In this document: piece after piece, positions 1 to 7,969 of the stretch
Numbering within the stretch: position 1 is the first letter of the stretch
Layout of the letters: every line of letters begins with the position of its first letter
Assembly: GCA_938038735.1 (NCBI GenBank)
Contig: CALHSW010000047.1
Span: forward strand, 1-33,409
Length of the DNA: 33,409 nucleotides
Reading direction: 5' to 3'
From: an uncultured Bacteroidia bacterium
GTDB lineage: Bacteria > Bacteroidota > Bacteroidia > Bacteroidales > CAJPTX01
The notes under the pieces: generated by a model
What the model was told of the DNA's origin: nothing
Databases searched by the model: none
Seen by the model: the letters and a program-made list of their open reading frames with translations, nothing else
Position numbers and translations under genes: made by a program

Positions 1-162
1 CTAGGTAGGCTTCACCACATTTCGCAACCTGCTGCGGGATCGTTTTGCGCATTATGCTGTTGCAGCTCTCAGACCTGCGTATCCGTGCGCCATCGTAGCC
101 TATGCGACACCAATTATCTTCACCGCTACCTGCACGCAACGACCGCATATGTTTTCGCACAA

Positions 163-197
163 AATGCTGCCCCGTCCGAAGGACGGTCTCTCAATAG
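163..197. repeat. Hairpin-bearing 35-bp module, copy A
   Basis: By eye, 29 of 35 positions match the module at 387-421 in the same orientation, including the shared ends AATGC and CTCAATAG. The centre of this copy is a perfect hairpin at 172-186 (CCGTCC-GAA-GGACGG). In copy B the corresponding stem is partly disrupted. Confidence 0.6.
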
Positions 198-255
198 CCG
201 GGGGTCTTTAGACCCCCGGAGTCTTGCCTGAAAGGCAAGCCAGTCTGAAAGACTG
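198..255. repeat. Three consecutive perfect hairpins
   Basis: Three perfect inverted repeats sit almost end to end. At 198-219, CCGGGGGTCT is separated by TT from its complement. At 223-239, CTTGCCT-GAA-AGGCAAG. At 241-255, CAGTCT-GAA-AGACTG. Two of the three, and also the hairpin at 172-186, share a GAA loop (TTC on the other strand) but have unrelated stems. That looks like a structural family and not simple duplication of one sequence. No U-run follows, so ordinary terminators are unlikely. Confidence 0.65.
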
Positions 256-386
256 ACCCGCGTGACCATACGCACCGCCCATTCTGCTCGCTGCCTTGAA
301 GGCTGCCTCCCACAATCCCCCGAATGAATGCCGTAACCCATGCATGCAGTGCCTTCCCTCAAACCTCGCATGTTCAGGGATGCCGC

Positions 387-421
387 AATGCAGCCCCATC
401 CGCAGGACTGCCCCTCAATAG
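387..421. repeat. Hairpin-bearing 35-bp module, copy B
   Basis: Direct repeat of 163-197 with about 29 of 35 matches. It ends in a different small hairpin, CCCCT-CAAT-AGGGG at 411-424, whose loop overlaps the conserved CTCAATAG end. A third, weaker relative lies at 10267-10302. Confidence 0.55.
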
Positions 422-489
422 GGGTGTCCCATGTAGCCCTTCGCCATGATAAACCACGTTGAATTGGCATATGCAGAAGGCCGCCAGGA

Positions 490-510
490 CCAGTTTTATC
501 GAAAACCTGG
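490..510 (-). terminator. Possible terminator of the pyrE operon
   Basis: An imperfect hairpin (CCAG-TTTT, loop ATCG, AAAA-C-CTGG) lies just past the stop codon of the SRPBCC gene on the minus strand. The stem has one bulged base and no clear U-run follows, so its activity is uncertain. Confidence 0.35.
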
Positions 511-516
511 GCTACT

Positions 517-924
517 CTAAAGCGAGAACGTTGAGGCGATTTGCTCTGCGGCTTGGTCGAGCCCCGATTGAATTTTCTTTTTTAGCATGAAGCGTAGTAA
601 GGCCGGAATCTCGGCATGCAGCGTGAGGCGAATGCGCGTGTCTCGACTGTCAACCTCTACGAATTGTATCCACAGGGTGAACGACATGGGCTGCCCATCA
701 ATGTCGGTGAACTTGATGGTCTTGAAGGGTTCACGGTCAACGATACGGACACCGAGAGTCCCCATCCCCTTCACCGTGACGTGGCACTCATCGCGCGAGG
801 CCTCTACGTGTTCAATCTTCTCGTGGTGTACAGCGTTGGCCACGCCCTCAAGGTTCTCAAAGCGGGAGTAGATTGATTCCGCGGAGCAGCTTGCCCTACT
901 GACCTTACTAACGAACTTGTCCAT
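517..924 (-). CDS. SRPBCC-family small protein
   Basis: A 135-residue soluble protein with no signal peptide or membrane segment. The pattern fits the START/SRPBCC helix-grip fold: an N-terminal strand (residues 3-12), short helices with a phenylalanine before a loop (ENLEGV, about 23-28), alternating strands through residue 105, and a long amphipathic C-terminal helix (about 108-132). Such proteins bind hydrophobic ligands in a cavity, but no ligand can be inferred here. It starts 9 bases after the pyrE stop with AAGG-type purines upstream of the ATG, so it is almost certainly cotranscribed with pyrE. From memory, a pyrE-SRPBCC pair is common in Bacteroidales. Its function is unknown. Confidence 0.8.
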   Translation of the reverse strand: MDKFVSKVSRASCSAESIYSRFENLEGVANAVHHEKIEHVEASRDECHVTVKGMGTLGVRIVDREPFKTIKFTDIDGQPMSFTLWIQFVEVDSRDTRIRLTLHAEIPALLRFMLKKKIQSGLDQAAEQIASTFSL

Positions 925-933
925 TGCCTTGCC

Positions 934-1560
934 TTAGTTATGCCACAGTTCTGGGGCTTTTCTCCACTCTTCGAGTGTAGCCATCTGGTCGGGTGCAATG
1001 CGCCCCCGCGCCGCGAGCAATGCGATGAGGTCAGGATAGTTCGCCAGCGTGTGGAGCTCTACGCCGTGATTCTTGAAATTGGTTTGCGCCACGGGGAAAT
1101 CATAGGTGAATATGGCCACCATCCCCAGCACCTCTGCGCCGGCATTGCGAACGGCCGTGGTTGCGGCAAGGCTACTTCCCCCAGTGGAGATGAGGTCTTC
1201 CACTATGAGCACCTTGCTCCCTTGGGGGATAGACCCCTCGATTTGGTTCCCCATGCCGTGATCCTTCGGCTTTGGACGGACGTAGGCGAAGGGCTTTTCC
1301 ATGGCATCGGCTACGAGAGCCCCCATGGCTATGGCCCCTGTGGCAACGCCTGCCACCACGTCGGGCTCCGCAAAGTGTTCTTTAGCAAGCCCAACGAGCC
1401 CATTCCGAATTTTTTTCCTAGCTTCGTGCTGCGAAAGAATCAACCGATTGTCGCAGTATATAGGGGAGTTCCAGCCGGAGGCCCACACGAAAGGGGTACC
1501 CTCGTAGAAGTGAATAGCGTTGATACTTAGCAGGATGTCTAAAGCTTCAGAATTGACCAT
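934..1560 (-). CDS. pyrE: Orotate phosphoribosyltransferase
   Basis: A 208-residue cytoplasmic enzyme that transfers the phosphoribosyl group of PRPP to orotate, giving OMP, the fifth step of de novo UMP synthesis. The PRPP-binding signature VLIVEDLISTGGSS is at residues 117-130. The mobile-loop region with basic residues (RPKPKDHG, about 95-102) and the substrate segment ASGWNSPIYCDNR (27-39) are also present. Length is normal for the family. The start ATG overlaps the ATG of the divergent Nudix gene by two bases. A good Bacteroidota promoter (1677-1704) lies about 115 bases upstream, inside that neighbour. The SRPBCC gene follows directly. Confidence 0.97.
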   Translation of the reverse strand: MVNSEALDILLSINAIHFYEGTPFVWASGWNSPIYCDNRLILSQHEARKKIRNGLVGLAKEHFAEPDVVAGVATGAIAMGALVADAMEKPFAYVRPKPKDHGMGNQIEGSIPQGSKVLIVEDLISTGGSSLAATTAVRNAGAEVLGMVAIFTYDFPVAQTNFKNHGVELHTLANYPDLIALLAARGRIAPDQMATLEEWRKAPELWHN

Positions 1561-2179
1561 GGTTCAACAAGAGATTTTTTGCGGAAAGCGGAGTATCGTT
1601 TTTTCAAATGAAAGTCCAACTGCTGTGTCTGGCCCCCACGTGCTCGCCATCGATGCCGTGGAGGCTTCTTCCGTTGCAAAGGTATGGGAAATTTTTCTAT
1701 CCAATGAGCAAATCGAGAGATTGTACATTTGCGGGGAGTGCAAGGAGGAGGCGAAACAGGCGTTCTTTAGCCACTTTCCATCAATTGTTGCAGCCGGCGG
1801 CGCGGTGACTGCCCCCAGCGGGAAGCTACTCATGATATATCGGCGCGGCGTTTGGGATTTACCCAAGGGAAAGCAGGAGCCGGGGGAAAACGATGAGGTC
1901 ACGGCGCTCCGCGAGGTGGAGGAGGAGACCGGGGTGCATGGACTTAAAATAGTTTCATTCCTGCGCGACACCCACCACGTCTACACGCAGAACGACACCA
2001 CCTATATTAAGCGTACGATGTGGTACGCCATGGAGATCGGCGAGGAGCAACCGCTTACGCCGCAGGGCGAGGAAGGGATAGAAAAAGCGGAATGGATGGA
2101 GTTGGCGGAGGCCTTGGAGCGGGCAAAAGCATCGTTTCCATCGATACAGCGGGTGCTTGAGGCGTATCGCAACCGCTAA
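1559..2179 (+). CDS. Nudix hydrolase
   Basis: A 206-residue protein from the ATG at 1559. A perfect Nudix box (G-x5-E-x7-REVEEETGV) spans residues 104-126, preceded by WDLPKG, so metal-dependent hydrolysis of a nucleoside diphosphate linked to another group is expected. The substrate cannot be read from sequence. Residues 1-75 form an extra N-terminal region before the Nudix fold. An in-frame ATG at 1535 would add 8 residues and increase the overlap with pyrE. I prefer 1559 because homologues as I remember them begin close to this point. No promoter was found in front of it. The divergent pairing with pyrE suggests a nucleotide-related role (inference). Confidence 0.9.
   Translation: MVQQEIFCGKRSIVFSNESPTAVSGPHVLAIDAVEASSVAKVWEIFLSNEQIERLYICGECKEEAKQAFFSHFPSIVAAGGAVTAPSGKLLMIYRRGVWDLPKGKQEPGENDEVTALREVEEETGVHGLKIVSFLRDTHHVYTQNDTTYIKRTMWYAMEIGEEQPLTPQGEEGIEKAEWMELAEALERAKASFPSIQRVLEAYRNR
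1677..1704 (-). promoter_or_regulatory. Predicted pyrE promoter inside the Nudix gene
   Basis: On the minus strand, TACCTTTG (1684 down to 1677) matches the Bacteroidota -7 element TAnnTTTG. TTG at 1704-1702 lies 17 bases upstream as a -33 element, the same spacing as in the predicted rpsO promoter. Transcription would start near 1670 and leave a leader of about 110 bases, all antisense to the Nudix coding sequence. Confidence 0.55.
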
Positions 2180-2213
2180 CGGCTTGTCGGGTTTGAACTA
2201 GTGTACTGTGACA

Positions 2214-3818
2214 ATGGGGAAGAAGAAACGTCAATTTCCGCACACCTACGTAATCATTTTCGCTCTTATTCTGCTGGGGGCATTGCTCACATGGCTCGTG
2301 CCGGGCGGGGCGTTCGATCGGGAAGAGGTAGTGGTCAATGGCATCCCGCGCAGCGTGGTGGTGGCGGATTCGTACCACGAGGTGCCCCGCGCGGGGCAAT
2401 CGTGGCAGGTGATTACCGCCCTCTTTGAAGGGATGCTCCGCACGGCGGACATCATTTTTTACATCCTTATCATCGGCGGGGCGTTCTGGATGCTCAATGA
2501 GAGCCGTGCGCTCGACGTGGCCATCGCGGGTTTCCTGAAGTCGGCGCGTAGGGTGGAGCGGGTTCGTGCCATCCGTTGGCTGGGGGTTGATAACATTATT
2601 GTGACCCTTATCATGCTGTGCTTTAGCTTTTTCGGCGCCGTGATAGGGATGAGCGAGGAGACGATAGCCTTTGTGGTGATTTTCGTACCGATGGCGGTGA
2701 GCATGGGCTACGACTCTATCGTAGGCATCAGCATGTGTTTTCTGGCGGCGGGGTTAGGCTTCGCTGGGGCTCTGCTCAACCCCTTCACGATAGGAATAGC
2801 GCAGGGGCTGGCGGGGGTGCAGCTCTTTTCGGGGCTGGAGTACCGATTGGCTATATGGCTAGTAGTTAATGTGATAGGCATTGCCTACGTGCTGCGCTAC
2901 ATGGCCAAGCTGCGAAAGAACCCGCGCAGCTCGCCGGTTTACGAAGAGGATGCGGAGTGGCGTTCGCGGGTGGAGGCGGCGGGGAGTCTCCCCGCGAAAA
3001 AGGCGGGACGTGGGGCGTGGGTCTCCTTCACAGCGGCGCTGGTAGCGTTGACCCTGGCGGCGGTGGCGCATCCGCTCAGCACGTTGCAAATAGGGCAGGG
3101 CGAGGTGACCCTTCCTGCGCTGCCGATACTAGCGGCAGCGTGGCTACTGCTCGGCTGGCGCGCGCTGCGCCACTCGGTGCAGCTGTTGAACGTTACCGCC
3201 TTGCTTTTTACAATCATGCTCCTGGTGGTGGGGGTGATGGGGTACGGATGGTATATCAAGGAAATCGCATCGCTCTTCCTCACCATGGGGGTGCTTTCGT
3301 CCGTAGCGTTCGGCAAACGCCCCAATGAGATTGTAAAGTCGTTTACGGCGGGCGCGGCGGACATCCTTTCGGCCGCCCTCGTGGTGGGTTTCGCTTCAGG
3401 GATTGTGGTGGTGTTGGAGCAGGGGCAGATAATCGACACCCTGCTAAATGGGTCGGCCAGCGCCATGGTAGGCCTAGGGCCGTTAGCCTCGGTGGCGGTG
3501 ATGTACCTATTCTACACGCTTCTCAATCTGATTATAGCCTCCGGCTCGGCGAAGGCGGCGTTGACGGTGCCCATCATGAGTCAATTTAGCGACTTGGTTG
3601 GCGTTTCGCGGCAAACCATGATAACGGCCTACCAGCTGGGGGGTGGTTTTACCAATTTGGCTACGCCCACATCGGGGGTGATGGTGGGCGTGCTGTCGAT
3701 GGCAAAAATCCCATACGTGAAGTGGCTGCGTTGGTTTTGGCCATTGCTTGTGATACTTATTATCGTGGGGTTTTTACTGCTGATCCCAACGGTCTACTTC
3801 CCGCTGCACGGCTTTTAG
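2214..3818 (+). CDS. YfcC-family inner-membrane transporter
   Basis: A 534-residue polytopic membrane protein. It begins with a short basic tail and a first membrane helix ending in WLVPGGAF, a hallmark of the YfcC/DcuC-related (C4-dicarboxylate anaerobic carrier, PF03606) family. About a dozen hydrophobic segments follow, with a charged cytoplasmic loop near residues 240-270. The segment NLIIASGSAKAAL and a later GGGFTNLATPTSG match the paired re-entrant-loop motifs of this ion-transporter superfamily. Known or proposed substrates include amino acids, peptides and dicarboxylates; none can be assigned here. The ATG at 2214 is preferred over an in-frame GTG two codons upstream. It is probably transcribed with lipA, which starts 45 bases after the stop. 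Confidence 0.85.
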   Translation: MGKKKRQFPHTYVIIFALILLGALLTWLVPGGAFDREEVVVNGIPRSVVVADSYHEVPRAGQSWQVITALFEGMLRTADIIFYILIIGGAFWMLNESRALDVAIAGFLKSARRVERVRAIRWLGVDNIIVTLIMLCFSFFGAVIGMSEETIAFVVIFVPMAVSMGYDSIVGISMCFLAAGLGFAGALLNPFTIGIAQGLAGVQLFSGLEYRLAIWLVVNVIGIAYVLRYMAKLRKNPRSSPVYEEDAEWRSRVEAAGSLPAKKAGRGAWVSFTAALVALTLAAVAHPLSTLQIGQGEVTLPALPILAAAWLLLGWRALRHSVQLLNVTALLFTIMLLVVGVMGYGWYIKEIASLFLTMGVLSSVAFGKRPNEIVKSFTAGAADILSAALVVGFASGIVVVLEQGQIIDTLLNGSASAMVGLGPLASVAVMYLFYTLLNLIIASGSAKAALTVPIMSQFSDLVGVSRQTMITAYQLGGGFTNLATPTSGVMVGVLSMAKIPYVKWLRWFWPLLVILIIVGFLLLIPTVYFPLHGF

Positions 3819-3863
3819 CCCATGGGGCGGGAGAGAAGGGAAAAAGGAGAGGTGGAGGAACAA

Positions 3864-4766
3864 ATGGATTCTGAAAAGAGGGGCGAGCGGCTTCGCAAGC
3901 CGGAGTGGCTCAAGGTAAATCTAGGCGGCGGCGAGAGCTACGCCGATGTGTCGAAGCTACTAGAAAAACAGGGGCTGCATACGATATGCAGCAGCGGGCG
4001 TTGCCCCAACCAGGGGGAGTGCTGGCGTGAGGGTACGGCCACGTTCATGATCCTAGGGGATGTATGCACGCGTCAATGCCGTTTTTGCGCCACCGCCACG
4101 GGGCGTCCGCTGCCCCCCGATGAGGGGGAGGCAATGCGCGTGGCGCAATCGGCGAAGGAGATGGGGCTGCGCCACGTGGTGGTGACATCGGTGGATAGAG
4201 ACGACCTCGCCGACGGCGGCGCGGCGCAGTGGAGGGCATTGATACAGTCAATGCGTCGGGAATGCCCTAGCGCAACGCTAGAGGTGCTGCTCCCCGACTT
4301 CATGGGGAAACCCTTCGCGCTTGAAAGCGTATTGCTGCTGCATCCCGATATCGCGGCGCATAATATTGAGACGGTAGAGCGGCTCACGGCAGCGGTGCGG
4401 TCGCGGGCGCGCTACCGGTACAGCATGAATGTACTTTCGCGGGTAGCCCTTGGCGATGTGGTGTGTAAATCGGGCTTTATGCTGGGGCTTGGGGAGCGGC
4501 AGGAGGAGGTGCTAAAGACCTTGCAAGACCTGCTGAGCGCCGGGGTGCAGGTGGTGACGATAGGGCAGTACTTGCAGCCCACACGGCATCACTATCCCGT
4601 GCAGCGCTACGTGCCGCCGGAAGAGTTTGACGCGCTGCGCCGAGAGGCGGAGCAGATGGGGTTCCGCTACGTGGAGGCCGGGCCGCTGGTCCGCTCGTCG
4701 TTCCATGCGGCTCGGGCGTTAGCAGCGTGCGGCGTGAAGCCCCGGAGGGGGGCATCGGAAAAGTAA
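3864..4766 (+). CDS. lipA: Lipoyl synthase
   Basis: A 300-residue radical SAM enzyme that inserts two sulfurs into protein-bound octanoyl chains. Both cluster motifs are intact: the auxiliary cluster ligands C42, C47 and C53 (C-x4-C-x5-C) and the radical SAM cysteines C68, C72 and C75 (C-x3-C-x2-C). The family's C-terminal RSS serine motif appears as RSSFHA. The start at 3864 is preceded by GGAGGA at 3854-3859. An upstream in-frame ATG at 3822 would add a lysine/glutamate-rich tail and is less likely. lipB follows 13 bases downstream, giving the complete endogenous lipoylation pathway. Confidence 0.98.
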   Translation: MDSEKRGERLRKPEWLKVNLGGGESYADVSKLLEKQGLHTICSSGRCPNQGECWREGTATFMILGDVCTRQCRFCATATGRPLPPDEGEAMRVAQSAKEMGLRHVVVTSVDRDDLADGGAAQWRALIQSMRRECPSATLEVLLPDFMGKPFALESVLLLHPDIAAHNIETVERLTAAVRSRARYRYSMNVLSRVALGDVVCKSGFMLGLGERQEEVLKTLQDLLSAGVQVVTIGQYLQPTRHHYPVQRYVPPEEFDALRREAEQMGFRYVEAGPLVRSSFHAARALAACGVKPRRGASEK

Positions 4767-4779
4767 GGGTGCGGCGGAG

Positions 4780-5463
4780 ATGAAAACTGTAGAAGTATTG
4801 CCCTTCGCATGGGGCTACGAGGAGGGCTTGGCAAGGCAGCATGCGCTGCATGATACCTTGGCGGCGAGTGGCCAGGCGGAGCTGGCGGAGCGGGTGGGTT
4901 ACCTCATGGCGGGAGAGCATGAGCATGTCTATACGCTTGGGAAGCATGGGCACAACGAAAATATGCTCCTGTCCAGCGTTGCCCTGCAGCGTATGGGGGT
5001 AAAGCTGGTGCAAATCGATAGGGGGGGCGATATAACGTACCACGGCCCGGGTCAGTTGGTAGGCTATCCCATTCTCCATCTCCCCGCGTTGGGCATTGGC
5101 GCAAGGGCGTACGTGGAGAGGCTTCTAGAGGCGGTGCAACGTACGTGCGAACTGTACGGGGTGGCGTGCGCGCCGCGAGAGGATGCGCCGGGGCTTTGGC
5201 TCGGAGGTGATGGGCATGGCGCGCTCCGCAAGATATGCGCGGTGGGGGTGCACATCGGCCAAGGGGTGTCAACGCATGGCTTTGCGTTGAATGTTAACAC
5301 CGACCTAAGCTACTTCGCGAAGATCAACCCCTGCGGTTTCAGCGACCGTGGTGTCACATCGCTAGCGGCGGAGCTTGGCCATACGGTAGATTACGGAGCG
5401 GTGCGACGCACCTTCTTAACCTGTTTCGCAGAGGTGTTTGGCGTGGCTCTGCTTGAGGGGTAG
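4780..5463 (+). CDS. lipB: Octanoyltransferase
   Basis: A 227-residue enzyme that moves octanoate from acyl carrier protein to lipoate-requiring enzymes, the step before LipA. The signature RGGDITYHGPGQ is at residues 81-92. The catalytic lysine (K151 in KICAVGVH) and the acyl-accepting cysteine (C185 in INPCGF) are both present, as is THGFALN. Length is normal. It is cotranscribed with lipA. The gene ends about 80 bases from the convergent chemoreceptor gene. Confidence 0.97.
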   Translation: MKTVEVLPFAWGYEEGLARQHALHDTLAASGQAELAERVGYLMAGEHEHVYTLGKHGHNENMLLSSVALQRMGVKLVQIDRGGDITYHGPGQLVGYPILHLPALGIGARAYVERLLEAVQRTCELYGVACAPREDAPGLWLGGDGHGALRKICAVGVHIGQGVSTHGFALNVNTDLSYFAKINPCGFSDRGVTSLAAELGHTVDYGAVRRTFLTCFAEVFGVALLEG

Positions 5464-5472
5464 GCGCGGAGC

Positions 5473-5506
5473 GGGTAGCCTCTACCCCTACCCAGAGAGG
5501 ACCTCT
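5473..5506. terminator. Possible bidirectional terminator region
   Basis: Between the convergent lipB and chemoreceptor genes are GGGTAG-CCT-CTACCC (5473-5487), with a second CTACCC just after it, and AGAGG-A-CCTCT (5496-5506). The stems are short and no strong T-run follows, so this is only a candidate. Confidence 0.3.
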
Positions 5507-5541
5507 GTACAGCGGGCGGGGTTGCTCTTTCTTCGGCCGCC

Positions 5542-7443
5542 TTATTCTTCCCTAAACTGCGCCATCACCTGGCTCAGCTTCTGGTTGTTTTCCAGCAGGG
5601 CCTTTGAAATTTCTAGCAGCTCTGATGCAATATTGGCGTTCTTCTCCGACATCTCGTCGAGTTCGTTCATCGAGGTTTGCACCTGTTGCGCAAGGTCCCC
5701 ATTCTCGTGATTGATACTATTTACCTCCATGATGCTTTGGGTGCATTTCTCCATCATGGCGGTGATTTCCCCGATTTTCTTCAGCGCCTTTTGGCTCTCC
5801 TCCACGCTGGTGGCGCTCTTCTCGGTGATGGCACTGGCCGCGGCGGCGCTCATCTCCGCTAGCTTGCGCACCTCGGTGGCCACCACGCTGAATCCTCGCC
5901 CAGAGGCCCCTGCGCGGGCCGCCTCTATGGCCGCGTTGAGCGCCAAGATGTTCGTTTGCTTCGCGATGCCGGTGATAAGCTGCACCTGCTGATTTACAAG
6001 CTCCTGCGTTCTTGCATTCTCGTGCTGCTGTGCCGATAGATCGTTGAGTAGCTTGTTGGCATTCCCGAGAATATCAACGGCTTCCTGCGTGGTGTTGGCG
6101 GCTTGGCTGCTCGTGACCCCCATTGTGTCGCACATGGTTGACACCTCGCGCACGGTCTTCTTGGAGTGCTCCTGCACATCGCTGAACGTATTGGAGAACT
6201 CGTGCGTCTTTTCGGTGGTACTATCAATGTTTACCGTAGCGGTTCGTATATTCTTCAGGATGTTATGGAAGTTAACTAGGAGGTCGTCCAGCGAGCGGGA
6301 TATTACGCCGACCTCATCGTGCCGCGTTGACTGCTCGACGGAATTCCTATCCAGTTTGCCATCGGCGATGTCGCGGATGCGCGCCGTGAGGTTTACAATG
6401 GGGTGGAGCTGCCTATGCATCAGCCGTGATAAGATGAACGAGAAGAGCAACGATAGCCCAACCCCGATCAGAAGGAAGGAAATTAACTGACGGTTGATGG
6501 ATTGATAGGCGGTAGCGGTGGGTAGCACGATGCCCAGCGTGAGCGGAACGTCGTGGTGCATCAAGAAGAGGGGTTGCAGCACCATAATCTCATCGTTACC
6601 GCGGCGTAGCACCTGCTTTCCGGCGCACAGCTGTTTCCACTCGGCATCGGTAGGCTCGCGGCGGGGGTCTACTTCATGGATCAGTTTGCCACTCCCCGTG
6701 GGCGAGTCGGTATGCGTGATGACTCGCTGCTTGGTGGAGAGGAGGAATATTGCCTTGGTCTTGCCCTGGCTGTGGAATTGTGCAATGAGCTTCTGCTCGC
6801 TGGATAGCGAGATGTCTGCGATGACTACGCCGGCAAACTTATCTTGATTGAACACGGGCCATGCGAGCGTAAACATGAGCTGCGTGACGTCAAGGATTTT
6901 ACTTTCGTAAATGTCGGTGACGTGCGGCTTTAGGGAGCGCATGGGGGTGAAGTAGTAGTTGTCGGGCTCATCGAGTACATAGGAGTAGAGGGGGTCTAAG
7001 GCGGGGACTCCCTGCTCGTTAAGGGTGTAGTAGGGGAGGAAACGTCCCGCGGAGTCGCAGTTGGGTTCTCCTTTGTGCATGTGGTCGAGGCTGTCGAACC
7101 CATTGGCAGAGAAGGCGATACCTAGCCCCGTAATGTCGGGATGCTTCTCTATAATGCCGTAGAGCATCTGTTTGACGGTCTCCCTATCCTTGTTGCCCTT
7201 CTCAATGAGCGCATCGGTAATGTCGGCGACACCCTCAACGAAGTATTGGGCCTTGTAGAGGTGCTTCTTGCCGATTTCCCCGATGATCTCCTCCGCGGTT
7301 ATTTTCAGCTCGGCGTGCATGTTGCTCCGTGCGAAGCGAAAGGAGTAGATTGCGCCTATGGCCAGCAGAACGAGTGATAGGCCCAGCATGCTGCTGAGGC
7401 TGTAGAAGGCAAAACGATTGGAGATGTTTTTCTTGAATAGCAT
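5542..7443 (-). CDS. Methyl-accepting chemotaxis protein, dCache type
   Basis: A 633-residue transmembrane chemoreceptor. One membrane helix lies at about residues 13-34 and a second at 320-341. The large periplasmic region between them has the PDC/dCache pattern, including FTLAWPVF-x5-FAGVV-x-ADISL around residues 191-213. A HAMP linker (about 342-395) and a signalling coiled coil follow. The coiled-coil tip is KQTNILALNAAIEAARAG at 495-512, followed by GRGFSVVATEVRKLAE, the CheA/CheW-contacting hairpin. There is no C-terminal CheR-tethering pentapeptide. The ligand is unknown. No che genes are in the window, so whether it controls motility or another output is open. The start has AAGGT just upstream. 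Confidence 0.95.
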   Translation of the reverse strand: MLFKKNISNRFAFYSLSSMLGLSLVLLAIGAIYSFRFARSNMHAELKITAEEIIGEIGKKHLYKAQYFVEGVADITDALIEKGNKDRETVKQMLYGIIEKHPDITGLGIAFSANGFDSLDHMHKGEPNCDSAGRFLPYYTLNEQGVPALDPLYSYVLDEPDNYYFTPMRSLKPHVTDIYESKILDVTQLMFTLAWPVFNQDKFAGVVIADISLSSEQKLIAQFHSQGKTKAIFLLSTKQRVITHTDSPTGSGKLIHEVDPRREPTDAEWKQLCAGKQVLRRGNDEIMVLQPLFLMHHDVPLTLGIVLPTATAYQSINRQLISFLLIGVGLSLLFSFILSRLMHRQLHPIVNLTARIRDIADGKLDRNSVEQSTRHDEVGVISRSLDDLLVNFHNILKNIRTATVNIDSTTEKTHEFSNTFSDVQEHSKKTVREVSTMCDTMGVTSSQAANTTQEAVDILGNANKLLNDLSAQQHENARTQELVNQQVQLITGIAKQTNILALNAAIEAARAGASGRGFSVVATEVRKLAEMSAAAASAITEKSATSVEESQKALKKIGEITAMMEKCTQSIMEVNSINHENGDLAQQVQTSMNELDEMSEKNANIASELLEISKALLENNQKLSQVMAQFREE

Positions 7444-7589
7444 ACCTTATTTTATTTCATATTGACCCAATAGCGGTCTCTCCCTCCATGTCGCTAACGG
7501 TTCGCTTCACCACGCTACAGCACAAGAACCCTTCCCCCGCCGCCGGAGCGGGCTTTAGGGTCGGTGTTTGCTTGGTTTGGCGAAACAAC

Positions 7590-7624
7590 CGCAACGGTAC
7601 TACCTATAGAGCAATGCCGTTGCG
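7590..7624. repeat. 8-bp inverted repeat
   Basis: CGCAACGG at 7590-7597 pairs perfectly with CCGTTGCG at 7617-7624. A competing imperfect stem (TACCTAT with ATAGGGTA) overlaps it. Function is unknown. Confidence 0.35.
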
Positions 7625-7909
7625 ATAGGGTACGTTGCATAGCGCATAATGTTGCATTGGTAGGGCTACTAGAGGCGTTTTGTACTGTGTGGGTGCAGTT
7701 TTTCAATAGGGCATCGGCTGTGGAGAACCCTATGGGCAATGCGTGGAGCCATATCGGGTTGCAGCGTGTGGGCAGGGGCATTGGGCTACCCCTGGAGCAT
7801 CTTTTGCGGGGCAGGACTCCCATCCTCTCCGCTATGGGTGCGAAGTAGAACCGTTTAGGATTCCCATTCCGTTGGCGTTAGGCATTGCCATGTATCCTAC
7901 CGAAGCCGT

Positions 7910-7969
7910 ACCCCCTTCGTATCAAATTCGGATTTCTCCGGAGAAATCCGAATTTGATACGAAGGGGGT
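7910..7969. repeat. Perfect 60-bp palindrome, copy 1
   Basis: Every base from 7910 to 7939 pairs with its mirror position from 7969 back to 7940, with no loop. The centre is TTTCTCC|GGAGAAA and the outer ends are ACCCCCTTC and GAAGGGGGT. A second copy lies at 33356-33409. It is too long and symmetric to be a usual operator, and without a U-run it is not a standard terminator. It reads as an open frame on both strands, giving the same peptide. It resembles a dispersed palindromic element of unknown origin. Confidence 0.9.

Larger units (their letters stand above)
1..516. other. Gene-free segment with clustered small hairpins
   Basis: I see no convincing gene here. Open frames exist on the minus strand, but their translations run through the hairpins and resemble no family I know. 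The segment lies downstream of the minus-strand pyrE/SRPBCC operon. It contains at least six short inverted repeats (172-186, 198-219, 223-239, 241-255, 293-303, 411-424) and two copies of a 35-bp module (163-197 and 387-421). The first 160 bases show nothing I can assign. Confidence 0.6.

Noticed and set aside
126..470. 114-codon minus-strand frame
   Set aside because: Runs through the hairpin cluster, with low-complexity, arginine-rich translation and no family features.
940..1530. 196-codon open frame on the plus strand
   Set aside because: It lies fully antisense to pyrE, whose motifs are intact; its translation resembles no family.
7910..7969. Intrinsic terminator
   Set aside because: No U-run follows on either strand, there is no loop, and it lies far from the end of any gene (about 470 bases from the chemoreceptor start).
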